Shown: one piece after another, positions 43,017 to 55,974 of the stretch
How the letters are laid out: every line of letters starts with the position of its first letter
Position numbering within the stretch: position 1 is the first letter of the stretch
Origin: Megalonaias nervosa
Lineage: Eukaryota > Mollusca > Bivalvia > Unionida > Unionidae
DNA: 64,000 bases
Direction of reading: 5' to 3'
NCBI GenBank assembly: GCA_016617855.1
Contig: JAECUM010011072.1
Location: 38,899 to 102,898, forward strand
Notes under the pieces: generated by a model
What the model was told of the DNA's origin: nothing
Seen by the model: only the letters and a program-made list of their open reading frames with translations
Databases searched by the model: none
Made by a program: the position numbers and the translations under genes

Positions 43017-43380
43017 TCATCCATTTGCAGATGTGTGATTTATATTAACCAAGAATTTTGGAATTGAACCACCAGTTATTTCCTTGAGGAGTATGACAAA
43101 CCATAGAGTATCACCAGCATTGGAGCAGTTCTCATCATAGCAACAAAGTGTTGCATCTAGAACTTTGAGTAACAGCAATTTGATTTTCTCTAATTTACCT
43201 CCATTTTCTTCCATTAATTTTTTTAAATACCAAGCTGTATTGGGCCTTATCATCTTGACTAAAGACTTTTTGTGCCTGGTTTATGTTGTTAAAGTACCAA
43301 GAAACATAGCTTCACTGAATATGGCTGATTTGTATTTACTAAACTGTGACTTTCCCAAATGAGTCAGATCTGCTAAAGGT
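43017..43380 (-). pseudogene. Cys-rich transposon-like coding remnant, copy 1
   Basis: Leftward reading with LKKLMEENGGKLEKIK and LLLKVLDATLCCYDENC. Parallels VLDTTLHCYSGDCKKC at 46578-46823. I recall such VLDTTLxCYSGxC proteins as a repeated family in bivalve and coral genomes, probably from a DNA transposon, but cannot name it. No intact frame. From 43381 to 44609 I see no gene. Confidence 0.4.
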
Positions 43381-44609
43381 TCCACTTGCCATGTGGGCTA
43401 ATGTCATTTGTAATTAGAATGTTTACATAGCTAACTTTTGTTGAAGTCTTATTTAGTGTTAGACTAGGTTTTTCTGTTGGAATATTATTATGTTATAGGT
43501 CAAGTAAAAATGTGTATAAATAGTGATTTGATAAACAAACTATTGATTCCTTTCTATGATCAGTCTCTGGAATCCATTTGTTATCAGATTTTACAGTTGT
43601 GTTAGATATAACTTGAGAGGAATTATTTACTGAAAGATTATTTTGGAATTATTGTGAAATGATTCAAAGATGCTATGGATTATGGTACATCAGGACATTC
43701 AAGACATGAGATTCTATATTTTTGGACTTATGAAAGGACATTTAGGATTCTTTGGGATTTAATTAAAAATACTGTAAATGTATTTTTAATTTTCATTTTA
43801 TATTGTAGGGGAAATAAATTACCTTACTTAAATTGTTGGTTTCACCTCCTTTCTGTTACATAATTTAAGACCTAGAGTCATTCCATTAGTCACAGATATT
43901 ACTAGAATGTCTTGAAGCACAAACTGTCCCAGTTTTACATCCAGTTTTAAACAAAGTGTTGTGCTAGATATGGAATATTTGCAATAAAGTCAGCATCACT
44001 GTTGGGGCATACATCATTTTCTTTTCCTCTTTGCTTACCACATTTGCCAAATATCTTAGGACAGGATAAAATAAATGATATTTTTCCTGTCCCAATATTT
44101 ATGGTGAAACTTTTTATCACTTAGGTGATATATCCCCAGACTTAAGAAACAAAATAAATTTTCTTGAATTTGTGCCCTCTCCTCGCAACTGCATGTTGCA
44201 ATAAAATAGATAAAGAAAACACTCATTTGATAATAACATGAAAGAAACTCACCTTGTATTGCTATCATTTATTCCTCTTTTTTTCATCCTAAGCAATTTA
44301 TTAAAGACAAAAATATATCCAGGAGCTCTGTATATCTAGCATATTCATCGATCTTGTAGTGTGTATCACTTATATTAGATACATGACACTTTGTTCATTG
44401 ATGCGAATATAGAGAAATGAATCGTGTTTGTTTGTACTCAGAGGGTTGAATATGTTATCAGACTGAAAACTGGATCCAACAAAATCACAAATGAGAGAGA
44501 GAGAGAGAGAGCAATATCAACCAATTGCTTAAGGAATCGGGTCACAATCATTAAATCTGGTTTATTACCCCCATCAACATAGTCTTGGCCTATGTTTAGA
44601 GTATTTTTT

Positions 44610-44960
44610 TCTTTTATTTTGGTGGTGATACAAGAGTTAGATTTATGCATTCTTGGTATGATTTTAAAGGTATTTGTTTATTCTTCAGACTATGAGGTCA
44701 TGGTGTGGTTGTCTGTGTGTGTTTCAGCAACAATGCGCAATGAGTAATAAGGCATTGGTGATGATCCAGAAGTGAAATTTGTGATCCATTGCAAAGAAAT
44801 TCCTGATAACTTATGAACAGAGCTTCACCGTGTGTTCATCTTTTAAGGTATTTTAGATTAACATATGATTTATTTTGACTTGGACACAGTGGAAAGTTCA
44901 GTACTCCAAAACAAATGTAGAGACTATATAGGAAAAATAATTGTGGCCCAAGTCCTGTCA
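44610..44960 (+). repeat. Dispersed repeat R1, copy 2
   Basis: The fullest copy: GTGATACAAGAGTTAGATT at the left, TGGACACAGTGGAAAGTTCA at the right. Matches 34161-34700 (interrupted), 48820-48940 and 51330-51590. From 44961 to 46000 I recognise nothing. Confidence 0.6.
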
Positions 44961-45999
44961 GTGATGCATCAAGGTTTAAATTGGTATAAAAAGTTTATTA
45001 TTAACGATAGACAAATGAAGTTTTCATATGTTGTTTATATTGACTTTAAAATAATTAAGATGTTAAATATTTAATTAAAAAATTGATGAATATTATTAAA
45101 TAAAAATTCGCATTAGTAGTATCTGTTGGAGATGATACTCATTATTATTAGCAGTAATGTATCCCTACACTGTATACAAGTTCTATTCGAGGACATTTTT
45201 CAAAGCCAGTCAGAGAAAATATCTTTAAATTCTGTGCCAGCACATAATATTGTGTATTCAATGGGCAGGAAATGTAACATTTTATAGGTTATGTGGGCTA
45301 TTGTCCTATGGGGAACCTGAGACAAACATATGGAAATAGAAGCATGTCCACAGGCTGGCACTAATGGCACAGATGAGAAGTCTGAACATTCTAAAAGAGC
45401 TTGATGCATCCCATTTATGCCACAATAGTTTGTTTGTTAATGTTGATCACCATAGTCTAAAACCTCATCCCATCAGCAACAATAGGCAGTGCTGCAAAGA
45501 TTATGGGAATTGTTTGAAGCATGGTGACTTTCCAGACTGTATGATAAAGTTGAAATTGTGATATGGAATATTACAGGTATCATATGCCCGGTACACCCAC
45601 CCACATTCATTTAGAATTATGTCTATACTGCCTGCATGGATGAAGTGGAGGAGATTATCGATTAATTGATGACATGATTGTGTTGAGTAAAAAGGATAAA
45701 AGAAAGAGGGTGGTCTTTATTTCAATAGACAATGCTAGTATGACAGTTCTGTCATAAATTCGTTCATTCATTCATTAATTCATTCAGTCATTTAGTCAGT
45801 CACAGTCATTCCATTTTATTTTAATTTTTTTTTTACATTCATTATTTTGTTTTTTTAATTTCTTTGTCTTCATATTTTGAGAAAACTGTTTGACCTTTTG
45901 ATAGGTCTTATCAGGTGGAAGTAACACAACTGCACATAAAATTCATATTGTTACCTACGGATTTCCCACGACATTTTTCCTTTTTCTGTATTATGTGTT

Positions 46000-47950
46000 T
46001 TTCGTGGTGTCTTTTGCACATGGACTAAGATCATCTTTTTATCTGCATTGTCCCTTGGCTCCTGCTAAACATATGCATAAGAGTTATTGCCCTTGGAGTT
46101 TGGCATTCCATTGCAGTAGTCACACTTCCTATTGTCACGCTCATTTCTGTACCTCAGATGAGCCTGTTTCATATTTCCTGTCTTGCCAGGATACATTTCC
46201 TGTTTTCTGGATGCTTTTGATACATCTGATGGCAAGTACAGTTTTGATCCATTTTCTCAGTGATCTCAGACTCCTTGTTGATGAAAGTATACCTCCCAAG
46301 TGTTTTACTATCATTTTCAGTGATGATCCCATTCTCTGAGTCTCTCAATTGTTGAATGCACTCGTGCCTCAGAGTGTCTTGAATAGTTACCATTTTTAGG
46401 TAACGAAACACTGATTGATCTGTTCACAGCCTCACATTTCTGTGTGTTTGTGTTCAGTCACAGTCTTTGTACAATATCACAGGAGGGTTTTATTTTCAGG
46501 ACTTCCAGCAGGATATTCTTATTTTCTGTCATGTCTAGATGAGTCACTTGATGAGGGCCCAAGTATTCTGATCATATTCACCAACTTTTAGTACTTCCTC
46601 CCCCACAAACCTTTGAATAATGCCGACATTTCTTGCAGTCCCCAGAATAACAGTGCAAAGTGGTATCCAGTACTTGGTGGAGTTGACATTTGATATTTCT
46701 AACATCAACTCCAGTGTCCACCATCATTCGTTTGAAGATCAAACTGCAGCAGGCTTTAATATCTTGACTGAAAATTTTCTGTTTCAGCTTTTTTCCTTCT
46801 CTTGTTCTTATTCCTGGAAACATGTTTTAATTAATATTTCAGAATTATGCCATTTGAACCGGAACAACCCAAATAAATGGGGTCAGACAGTTGTTCTGCT
46901 TCCCATATTGGATGTAGAATATTGTAAGCATCCTGAAAGCCAGCAGCAACCATCATGTCTAATGAGAATCTCATGAAGCACCAACTTTTTACCTATTTCT
47001 TTTGCCATTTCATACTCTGAATGTGGTGCAACTGGTGGCAGATTTGCTGTGCAGTCAAGATGGCTTCCTTGACATTGCACATGAAAACATTTGCCTTTGA
47101 GCCATACTTCAGTCCAGCACAACTTGTTTTCTAATGGAGTCCCTACAATGTATTGCTTTTCTGTAACAGTTTCACAGGTAATTCCAACAGCTTAAGATGA
47201 ACTTTGACCAGGTTTCTTTTCATGTACAAAACTGATGGCATTGTATCTTGCATCAAAAACGACTTTTACTTGCCCAGGATCCTGCACTCCAAGCACGACA
47301 TTAACTTGTCTGACTAGTTTCAGTTTGTCTGCCATATCCGTTTCATTTAGTTTCATAGCAGTTTTGCCTACAATGTTGGAAGCCTTTTGCATAGATGTTC
47401 TGCTTGGTCATGTAATGTCAGTGGCAAGAAGTAAGTATCTAGCCCTGGAGTTGCCTGTTGGTGTATCTTATAGTCAGGCTTAAAGCATCATATTTACGGC
47501 AGCAGGATTTGGTCCAGGTTTATTTGTTTTTATCTCGTTGTACAACTTATACTCTGGTGACTTAAAGCTGCAGTTTTCACACATCATTGTATGCTTCTAT
47601 GTGAGTCGCCATTGTCTTTCACTAACAGTTTGGAACTCGGGTCTCTCACATATGTTGTTTTGATTGCTGTGGCAATGGATGATATCATTCCTCATTTCAA
47701 CATTTCTTTCATACAGATCATATGTGTCCCATCATGCTGATTCACTTCTGTCTCTTTCAGGTCTAGTTTCGCTTTGGATGATGGCCATAGAATTCTAGCT
47801 GACCTTGGTGTGCCATTAGAGTCGGGTGCCACAACTATCTGGAGACCCCAATTTGTCAGCTTTGTCACTGTCATGAGAGAACGTCTCTGCATCCATTCTG
47901 CTGGTCACTTGGATAGATGCAGCACTGGAACCTGGTAGAATATTATCAGT
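46000..47950 (-). pseudogene. Cys-rich transposon-like coding remnant, copy 2
   Basis: The longest remnant of this family, read leftward in pieces: 47192-47392, then 46883-47122 (KCFHVQCQGSHLDCTANLPP, then SEYEMAKEIGKKLVL), then 46578-46823 (VLDTTLHCYSGDC with further Cys). Frames are broken throughout. The Cys pattern suggests zinc binding; the DxTANLPP and VLDTTL blocks recur at 43017 and 52540. Likely an old DNA transposon gene; name unknown. Confidence 0.45.
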
Positions 47951-48819
47951 CGGAAATCAGATCCCCTTGTTATGTGGAATATTCCCAGGTTTAAAAAAAA
48001 TTTTCTTCTTGTTGTACCCTTTCATGGTTTCAGTTACAATAACTGCATGTAAAGGACAGTAAGTGTCCCCTCTCTCTCAAGAAAAGGCATGCTACCTTGG
48101 TATCAAAGAACTCCACCAATTCTACAATACAGTTGAAAGTCTAACATCTGAGTACCTATCCCCTTCCTGGGTGAAAATGACATCACTACCTTAGTTACTA
48201 CCCCTAACATACCAGATTTCAGGTGTTACCCATTATTGACCTGCTCTGGTTTAATTACCTCACACCTGATAAGCAAAACCATTGATGGTTATGATAAAAA
48301 AATGGAGACATGTTGCCAAAGAACAAAATCTGTCAACTGTGGTGTTTACATTTTCATGAAAATTTAATTTAATTTCAGAATTTTATAAAAAAAACATGAC
48401 TGTATCATATTTTGAAATTGAATTTTCTAGTAAAGTTTAACAGGCAAGTTAATTTCCAGATTTATGTTGTGACAGAAATTTCCAGATTTATGTAAGGACA
48501 AAAAAACTAGTTAGAGTTTATTTCAAGTACCTTGATTATTAAAATCACAATTAAACTTTTGTGCATTTTTGACAGTCGGTCATTTTGAACTTCCTTGTGT
48601 TTCTGATACACTGGTGTTAGATAATAGCCTCTAACTAGCATATTCATGGATCAAATTCCTTGAAGCTTTGCGTCAGTATTTCAAACACATTTATTTTATA
48701 ACAAATACAGGAGAGAATTTCAAAACCTGTCAGGAATTGGGTCACAATTATTACATTCGGTTCATTACCCACAAATGTAGTCCTAGTCTATTTTTAGACC
48801 ATTTTTTCCTCTCTCTCAT

Positions 48820-48940
48820 TTTGTTGGTGATACAAGAGTTAGATTTAGCCATTCTTGGTATTGATTTAAAGGTAATTATTTATTATTTAGAGTAAGTGCT
48901 TATGGTGTGGATTTCTGGGAGTATTTCAGCAACAATGCAA
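48820..48940 (+). repeat. Dispersed repeat R1, copy 3 (5' part)
   Basis: GGTGATACAAGAGTTAGATT to GTATTTCAGCAACAATGC. From 48941 to 49808, AT-rich sequence with imperfect internal repeats (GGTTTAA...GTTTACA motifs near 49240-49370); no gene. Confidence 0.55.
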
Positions 48941-49808
48941 CACTAACTGTTTTAAGCAGAAAGCCCGCAGGATTTCCTGCTTTTGAAAACTGGTCGTCCT
49001 TCTGACTGATAGAAGGTCCTTTTCATTTACAGTTATACTTACTGAAAAAAATGTGTAATCTATACAATAAAATAAAACATATACAAGGTTGTTATTTAAT
49101 TACAGTTTACATTAAATTCTTGAACACTGTCTGCCTTGGGTATATTATATAAACCAATAAAATGAGTGTAAACCTTAGAAGAGAAAAATAATAAATTATT
49201 GCATTCACAAAATTAAACTAGAATGGATCTAAAGTTAAATTGGTGGTTTAAGAGTTTACAATAAATAAATGGTATGAATATAACTTTAAATTGCTGGTTT
49301 AAAAGTTTACAGTATTATATACAGAATGGTTCTAAATGTAAATTCCTGGTTTAATAGTTTAAATTTAGTAACAGAAAGTAAAAGTAAATAATATGTATCT
49401 TTGTTAACTTGAAAAATGAACAAAGGTATATCATATATGGAAGTCATATCGGAGGAGCCATCACTAATAACTGACAAAGACTGACTGGAAGAAATGATAA
49501 GGTCCTATTCTGACCTACCAATATTGGCAATAGCCCAGATAATATTTTGATAATATTTGTCCATCAGGTACATACTGCCTATTTCTAAACCTTTTGCTTT
49601 GTGCAGCTCACATAATTTCACATTGTATATAGGTGTCAATGTTTAGCGACAAAATGAGCATTTCTAAACATGACGCATAGTTTTTCAAAGGCTGACCTAT
49701 TCAGAAACATAATGAACTTCTCGTCTTCAGAATAGCCAGGGGCTGCCTTCTCAGCTTTTTTCTTTAGCTATTCCTTTTGTGGCTCTCTGAGTCATGGGTT
49801 CTAACTGT

Positions 49809-50736
49809 TGTTACGCATGTGTAATTTAATTGTTTGTGTGTTAGTTTTAAATTCTCTTTTATTTTAATTTTTTATTTCATTTTCGTTATTGTAATGATAA
49901 CTTTATTCACTGGATTTGACTTTTTTCGGAAGATTCAGTTTTCTGTTTTGATCTGATAACGCAGTTCGATTGTTACATTTTATTTTTAGCTAACCTAGTT
50001 CTTGACCTTGGTTCCGATTTTGGAAACATTGAGTGAAAATGATTGGTCATTACCAAGGTCATGTTCAACCCACGTGTTAGTCTGTTGTAAACAGTTTTGT
50101 TTTTAAATTTATTTCCAGTGTGGGAATCTGATTCTTAGATAGGGCTATTCTAGCCTACGTGCAGATTGGCATTTTTTTTTACTGCACTGTTAAGTTTAGT
50201 GACCATGTGAGCCATCATGTGATCTAAAATCGCAGGTTAAAACAGACATTTTCTAGTGGATTTGATCAGTATTAAATATATACCTTTGGGTTCAAGGTAT
50301 TTGTCTTGTTGTTGCCATTGAGTTTATTTTCGTATTTAAAATAATTTATTCACCCTGGAAAATACTCTTCTTCATAGAAATTCTTGGACAAAGACATTTA
50401 CTAAATTATTCGGAATTCTAAAGCAGGAATTATATTCTTGGTGACTCAACAAGGAACTGTTGACACATCAACACAAACTGGTTATAGAGGACGTCATTGC
50501 CTTCCATATTGGAACTTCATCGAGATTTGAACTTGGATTCAATTAGAACTGTTTAGTGATAGGACTTATATTTTTCAATTCTAGGATTAATTTTTGGATT
50601 ATATTCACAAACCGTAAGCCCTGTTTCACATTTTTACTTTTTGTTGTCTAGGAAAATAAATTATTTTGTTAAATTTACAAAGCTTGTTGACTTCACTCTT
50701 TTCTTTTGTTACTTTTGTATGAACCTACATGTAACA
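49809..50736 (+). repeat. Solo LTR of the Gmr1-like family
   Basis: 928 bp, starting TGTTACGCATGTG and ending ACCTACATGTAACA, homologous to 41862-42783. The same 4 bp, CTGT, flank both sides (49805-49808 and 50737-50740), and there is no internal sequence, as expected after recombination between LTRs. Confidence 0.85.
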
Positions 50737-51329
50737 CTGTATCAAATAAGAACTTTTTGCAGCCAACTACAAATGTTCCCATTGTATCATATACAGAACA
50801 AACTGAACATGTCATCTCAATATTCTCCTTGTTGTAATTTGGCCATGGAAATTCCTGCTAACAGGTATCTTGGAATTTTCAATATCTTTTGGTTTTGTTG
50901 TACACACATTGCACTTGAAGTTTCTCATCTTTTGGCTTTTTAGCTCTTTGTGCAGCAGAGAGACATTATTAAGAAATCTCCACATTTTTCAAACACACAG
51001 ACACATAACAAAAAGTCAGTCACGTAAATGCTTGATGCTCTTATAAGATTAAAGAAGTAAGTGCCCAAACAACAGTGATAATTTGGTTTAAATGGCGTAA
51101 GCATGATCTTTGTTTCAACTTTGTTTTGCTTTCGATTTGTCACCATCTTTGAGACGTTTATAATTAAAGGAAAGATTTATACAATTCTATACTATGGGAT
51201 AGATATATTATTTTTTAATATCCACAATTTAAAATAACAGGCCCATTGGACCGTGCAGCTTTAGGAAATGGTGGTCCTTCTGAAAATCAGGTGGCCTTGG
51301 GCCAGCAGACCTGCGTTAGTGTTGAACCC

Positions 51330-51590
51330 TGAATGCACAGTGAGTAATAAGGCAGTTGTGATGATCTGGAAGTGAAAACTGTGAATGTTGCTTTGTTTAC
51401 ATTCCAGCCTGTCAAAGAAATTCCAGATAATCTGTGAAAGAACTTCACCATGTGTTAATCTTTGAAGGTATTTTAGATTAACATATGGTTTATTATGATT
51501 GGACACTGTGGAAAGTTTGCTGCTGAGAAATAAATTTAGAGATTATATAGGTAAAATAATTCTGACCTGAGTCCTTGAAGGCACCTGCCA
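51330..51590 (+). repeat. Dispersed repeat R1, copy 4 (3' part)
   Basis: Matches the right half of 44610-44960 (ATGCACAGTGAGTAATAAGG to TGGACACTGTGGAAAGTTTG). 50741-51329 and 51591-52539 hold no gene I recognise. Confidence 0.55.
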
Positions 51591-52539
51591 TCCATGCATT
51601 ACACAATGTAAGGTGCGAAGTAACCAAGATTTATTTTATCGAGGTTAACTATATGACTATCTCACAGATAAAAATTATTTGAAAATACATGTACTGAGAT
51701 GTAAATCGCAATCACAAGTTATTGTTGTGTGTACTCTTTACCATGCAGACATCAGTGCATGTTTGTATCAGTTATGAATACAGATGGCCAACAAACAGAA
51801 GCCCAGGTGGTGGATAAACACAACTGGTAGCAAGCAATAAACTCATTGTTTGAACTTACCAGCAGGATATCAGATATAAAGGTTATTTTATAACGAAGCA
51901 AGCTGATCCCAGAAGCCAACTTTGAATTCTTTTAAGTATACCAATATTTTCTTTGTCTCTAACTATACCAGCATACAAAGTTGGCTTACATAGGGAAGCC
52001 AACTTTGGATTCTTTTTATCAGTATTCACGGAAATCTTGAAAAAAATTTAAACAAATGGAACAATGTTTAAAGTGACACAATCTCCCAGGAGATTTGGAG
52101 GAGAAAATAAAATCATTCTGTGAATTCATGAAGGTCAGAAGAGAAGATGATTTCGTTGAGAGTATGATCATTAACATGGATGAAACTCCAGCGTACTTTG
52201 ATCTCATTCCTGGATAGAATGCCAATAAGAAGGAGGTTAAATGTGTGAGAATTCACAAGACTTGTGCAGATAAATCTAATTTTAGTCCTTGTAGTTTCCA
52301 CAGCAGGAGATGTGTTTGCCTCCAATGATAAATTTTCACAGTGTGAAGGCCTAAAAAAAATATTCATGCACCTAAAGGATGGATTGTACATGTGTAGGAG
52401 AAGGTTTGAGTTGATGAAGTGATGCTGTGATACAAGAGTTTTATTTCAAGCACACAATTTAATCTTTTAAAATATAAAATCTAAGTTTGAGTGCATTTTC
52501 TGACATGGAAGTTTTGACAGATTTAGAAGGTGCCCCACA

Positions 52540-53340
52540 AGTCATGACTTGAAAAAAACGATGTGTCCCAGGACATACAGTACACAAGAAATTACTTTGA
52601 CAATTAATTTTTGGTATCCCAAGAAATATGGTGTCCCATAATATATGTAAATATGGTAGTTTAGTATAATCTGTATGACCATTGGGACATATGTCATGTT
52701 TTTTTCCTCTAAGCTAACTTCCAGTTCAGCACAATTTGTTTTCACACAAAGCCACAGTGACATACTTATGATCAGTGATTGTTTCAGTGGTAACTCTGAT
52801 AGCTTGTGAGGATGCTTGTCCTGGTTTCTCTACACTAACTATACAGAGTTGTAACATGCAGCAAGTGCACTGCTGAAAGGGGAAGGATCTGTGCTGCCAT
52901 GATCTTTGATCATGTCATGCATAAGTTTAAAGTTCACTGACATGTCCTTATTTAATTCAGTTGTAACTTTTGCTTCTTTCCTTTTTCAGTCCTCTGAATT
53001 GGAGAAGGAACATTGGCAGCATTAAGGAAGAATCTGGCTCCTGCATGTCCCATAGATGTCTCTTAAAGTCCTGTCTGGAATCCCAAGTTGACCGCAGCAG
53101 CATTACTGCCAGGTATGCAAAATTGAACCTCTTTGTACAGTTTGTGCATAGGTGAGATGAGCGCACAGTTCACACATTTTAAGATCATCTGCCAGCCCAA
53201 GCCCAACCTAACTTCTTGGTGTATGTATGCCTCCATTTAGTGGACAATCTGTAGATTTCTTGTGATCTAATTTTGGCATGTGGTTTATCACTTTTGCATT
53301 ATTCAGTAGTTGCATTTCCTGTAAAGTGAAAAAAGAAGAT
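52540..53340 (-). pseudogene. Cys-rich transposon-like coding remnant, copy 3
   Basis: Aligns by nucleotide with about 47090-47400 and 47570 (for example around CAGCACAATTTGTTTTC). Leftward pieces at 52542-52763 and 52957-53166 (CTNCTKRFNFAY) have no intact gene. Confidence 0.4.
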
Positions 53341-53799
53341 ATTTAAAATTCAGGAAATAGTATACAAACAGTTACATCCAAGTGTTAAGTTATGGAACAC
53401 TGTGTCAGGATGATTTGGATCAGGATTTTCTGTTGTCAGATTGCTGTCTGAATGTGGATGTCTTTCCAAATACTTCTGATGTAGTGGTGGGATGAGATCA
53501 TAAACACTGCACGATTTGTTTCAGGCTCTTTTTCTTTTGGAAATTTTTTTTGCCTTTGTTACATGCATTAAGTACATAGGTCTTTTTGAAGCATGTAGGT
53601 TGTTTTTTTTACCATGGCCCCATTTTTAATGGCTTGGGACAAGTTCACATGTGTTAAGCACAATTTTGTAATTAATTTAGAAACTCTTATCTGTCTAAAC
53701 TCAGTCATCAATGATACAAGTTAATGAGATCAATAATCAGCAATTGTGATGATTCCATTGTAGCAGGAGGGGTAGCAGGATTCCAGTTTATGTCACATT

Positions 53800-53804
<5 letters not shown>

Positions 53805-53867
<63 letters not shown>
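53805..53867. repeat. (TA)n microsatellite
   Basis: About 30 units. It creates an artificial Ile-Tyr repeat in one frame. 53341-54643 otherwise has no recognised gene. Confidence 0.95.
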
Positions 53868-53869
<2 letters not shown>

Positions 53870-54643
53870 CTTTAATACAAAGCATTTCCATTTTTTGTGG
53901 TTCAATGCTAGTTTGGGTGACTTAGTTTCTTCTTGCACAGCTATTGTCAAATTACATTTTCAAAGATTTCAGAATTTCAGAATGTGCATTTAAATTTATT
54001 ATTTTTGTTACAAAATGTAATGAAAAATTTAACATGCTTCCATTTCTACTTTTTTTTATAAGACTTGGTAACTGGGCTCATTTTTATATTTTAGATTGTG
54101 TCAAATATGTTTTATTTGGGATAAAAATCATTATTGTTTTTCTTTTTTCTGATGCAGTTTGAAAGGCTGTTATTGAAACAGTTTGTTTTCAACATTGGGC
54201 AATTAGGAATTTAGTTCTGGAACTCCATAATTTATGGACTGACTTTATTGAAAATGTCCCAAATTATTTCTGATTGGTAATGTATTGTTATGGTATGGTG
54301 TATTTGTAACTGGATGCATTTCCTGCCTTAGACAGGTCAGGATGAAATCCTATGCTCTTAATGTTATTATGGACAGAGTATCGGTGGACAAGGATAATAA
54401 TGCTTATGGATAATATTTGCTTCAGCGGTTGTGCAAATTAAAATTAGTTTCTTATGCAGAGACAAAAATTCAGGAAAAGTCAGCTATACAGCCTGCAGTG
54501 TTATGCATTATTTGCTTATTCTTTATGATTCTTCAAATTTTTTTCTCTCTTTCTCATTTCACTGACAATTCTGATCCAAATAATCCTGACAGAGAGGTAC
54601 TTAGGTTAACACATGATTTTCTGAACATTCAGCATCAGATGTT

Positions 54644-55010
54644 CACCTTATCCTACAAGATGGTGACCACTCCAGTGGCCTGGTGGTTAGAGCATCTGCC
54701 TCCAATGCGAGAGGTTGCAGGTTCGAACCCCGGCCAAGTCATACCAAAGACTTATGAAAATGGTACTTACAGCTGCCTTGCTAGGCACTCAGCTTTAAGA
54801 GGTTAGTGTTAGGACAGGTCATCCTAGTGTCACGATAATGTGACTGGTTGGGACATGATGCTGCATGTCTGCAGAATGATGCCCAAGTGCTAGACATCAC
54901 AATAAGCTGCCAAACTGTAGACATTGTAGTGATATGACTGCAAAATTGTTAAAGCTGTATTAAAAATCCAAAACACACACACACACACAAACACCTTATC
55001 CTCCAAGATG
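54644..55010 (+). mobile_element. tRNA-derived SINE with 19-bp target duplication
   Basis: The head (54663-54745) has RNA polymerase III boxes: A-box-like GTGGTTAGAGCA and B-box GGTTCGAACCC. An unrelated body follows (CTGCCTTGCTAGGCACTCAG; GGGACATGATGCTGC) and a CA-rich tail ends at 54991. The direct repeat CACCTTATCCTACAAGATG at 54644-54662 recurs with one mismatch at 54992-55010. It is mobilised by a LINE reverse transcriptase in trans. Confidence 0.85.
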
Positions 55011-55974
55011 ACCATGTTTTGAAAGTTACACATCAACTATAATTGTCAAAACAAGTAATAATCAGATGTATTTACAGATTTACTTGTTACAAATCAATAA
55101 CAATTTCATAATAATGTTTCAGATATTATGAATCCTAATGATGATCCTAACACTGTTAATTTAGTGTTTTGAGGCAAATATTTTGGATCCTAATGATGAT
55201 CAGAACATTATTGATTTAGAGTTTTGAGGTCCAAAGATTGGATCAAAAGTTGCAATTTTCAAAGGATCTATAAGGGAACATTTTGAATGCTTTAAAATGA
55301 ATATAGGCAGTGTGAAGTTACACATGGTTGTTAAAATTGTTATCCATTAGGGTGATATTTTATGGTATAGGTTTAGATGGTTTTGCATACTGTCAGAATT
55401 ACTCCTAAATCGTTAGCCTTACATGTGTAAGAATTGACATGTATGATCATTGACCACAAGCAAGCAAACACATGAGTCTGAATTTTGAATGATTCCCTTT
55501 GGTAATTCTCAGGCAGTATTCAACCGTGGACACTTGGTCATGAATTGTAAACTGTTGAGATCTCTACCCTATGTCCATATATAACCTTGTTAGACAGTTT
55601 TAAGAAACCAAATAAATTAAAATATCCTCCAAAAACTGGCCTCAGGATGTGCCCCTATATCCTATATTATATAAATTTACAAGGTGGGAGAAAACAGATT
55701 AGCAAAGGAAAGATGTTTTACAGAATACTATAGTAGTGGTAATAGTATCACAGGCATTATTAGATCTTGGCATCTGATACTGGCAAAAATAATTACAGAT
55801 AGGTGAACAAATAAATAGATTAATACATACCTTAAATTTAGATTGATTACTATCATTGCCATATTATATTCTCAGCAAGAAATGTAACGATGATGATGTC
55901 ATTGAAAATGACTACAAAGAAAAACTATTTGCAACATATTTCAGATGTTAAATGCTTCTGTATTTTCAGAAACA
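55011..55974. other. 5' flank of the Mab-21-like gene
   Basis: AT-rich, without a coding signal. It ends in pyrimidine-rich tracts with AG at 55944 and TTCTGTATTTTCAG at 55956-55969, the latter a good 3' splice site. This suggests an upstream non-coding exon. Confidence 0.45.

Noticed and set aside
53724..53993. 89-codon ORF with Ile-Tyr repeats
   Set aside because: It is only the translation of the (TA)n microsatellite.
54663..54745. tRNA gene
   Set aside because: A and B boxes are present, but the sequence continues into a SINE body and CA tail with a target duplication; no complete cloverleaf is supported. It is a SINE head.
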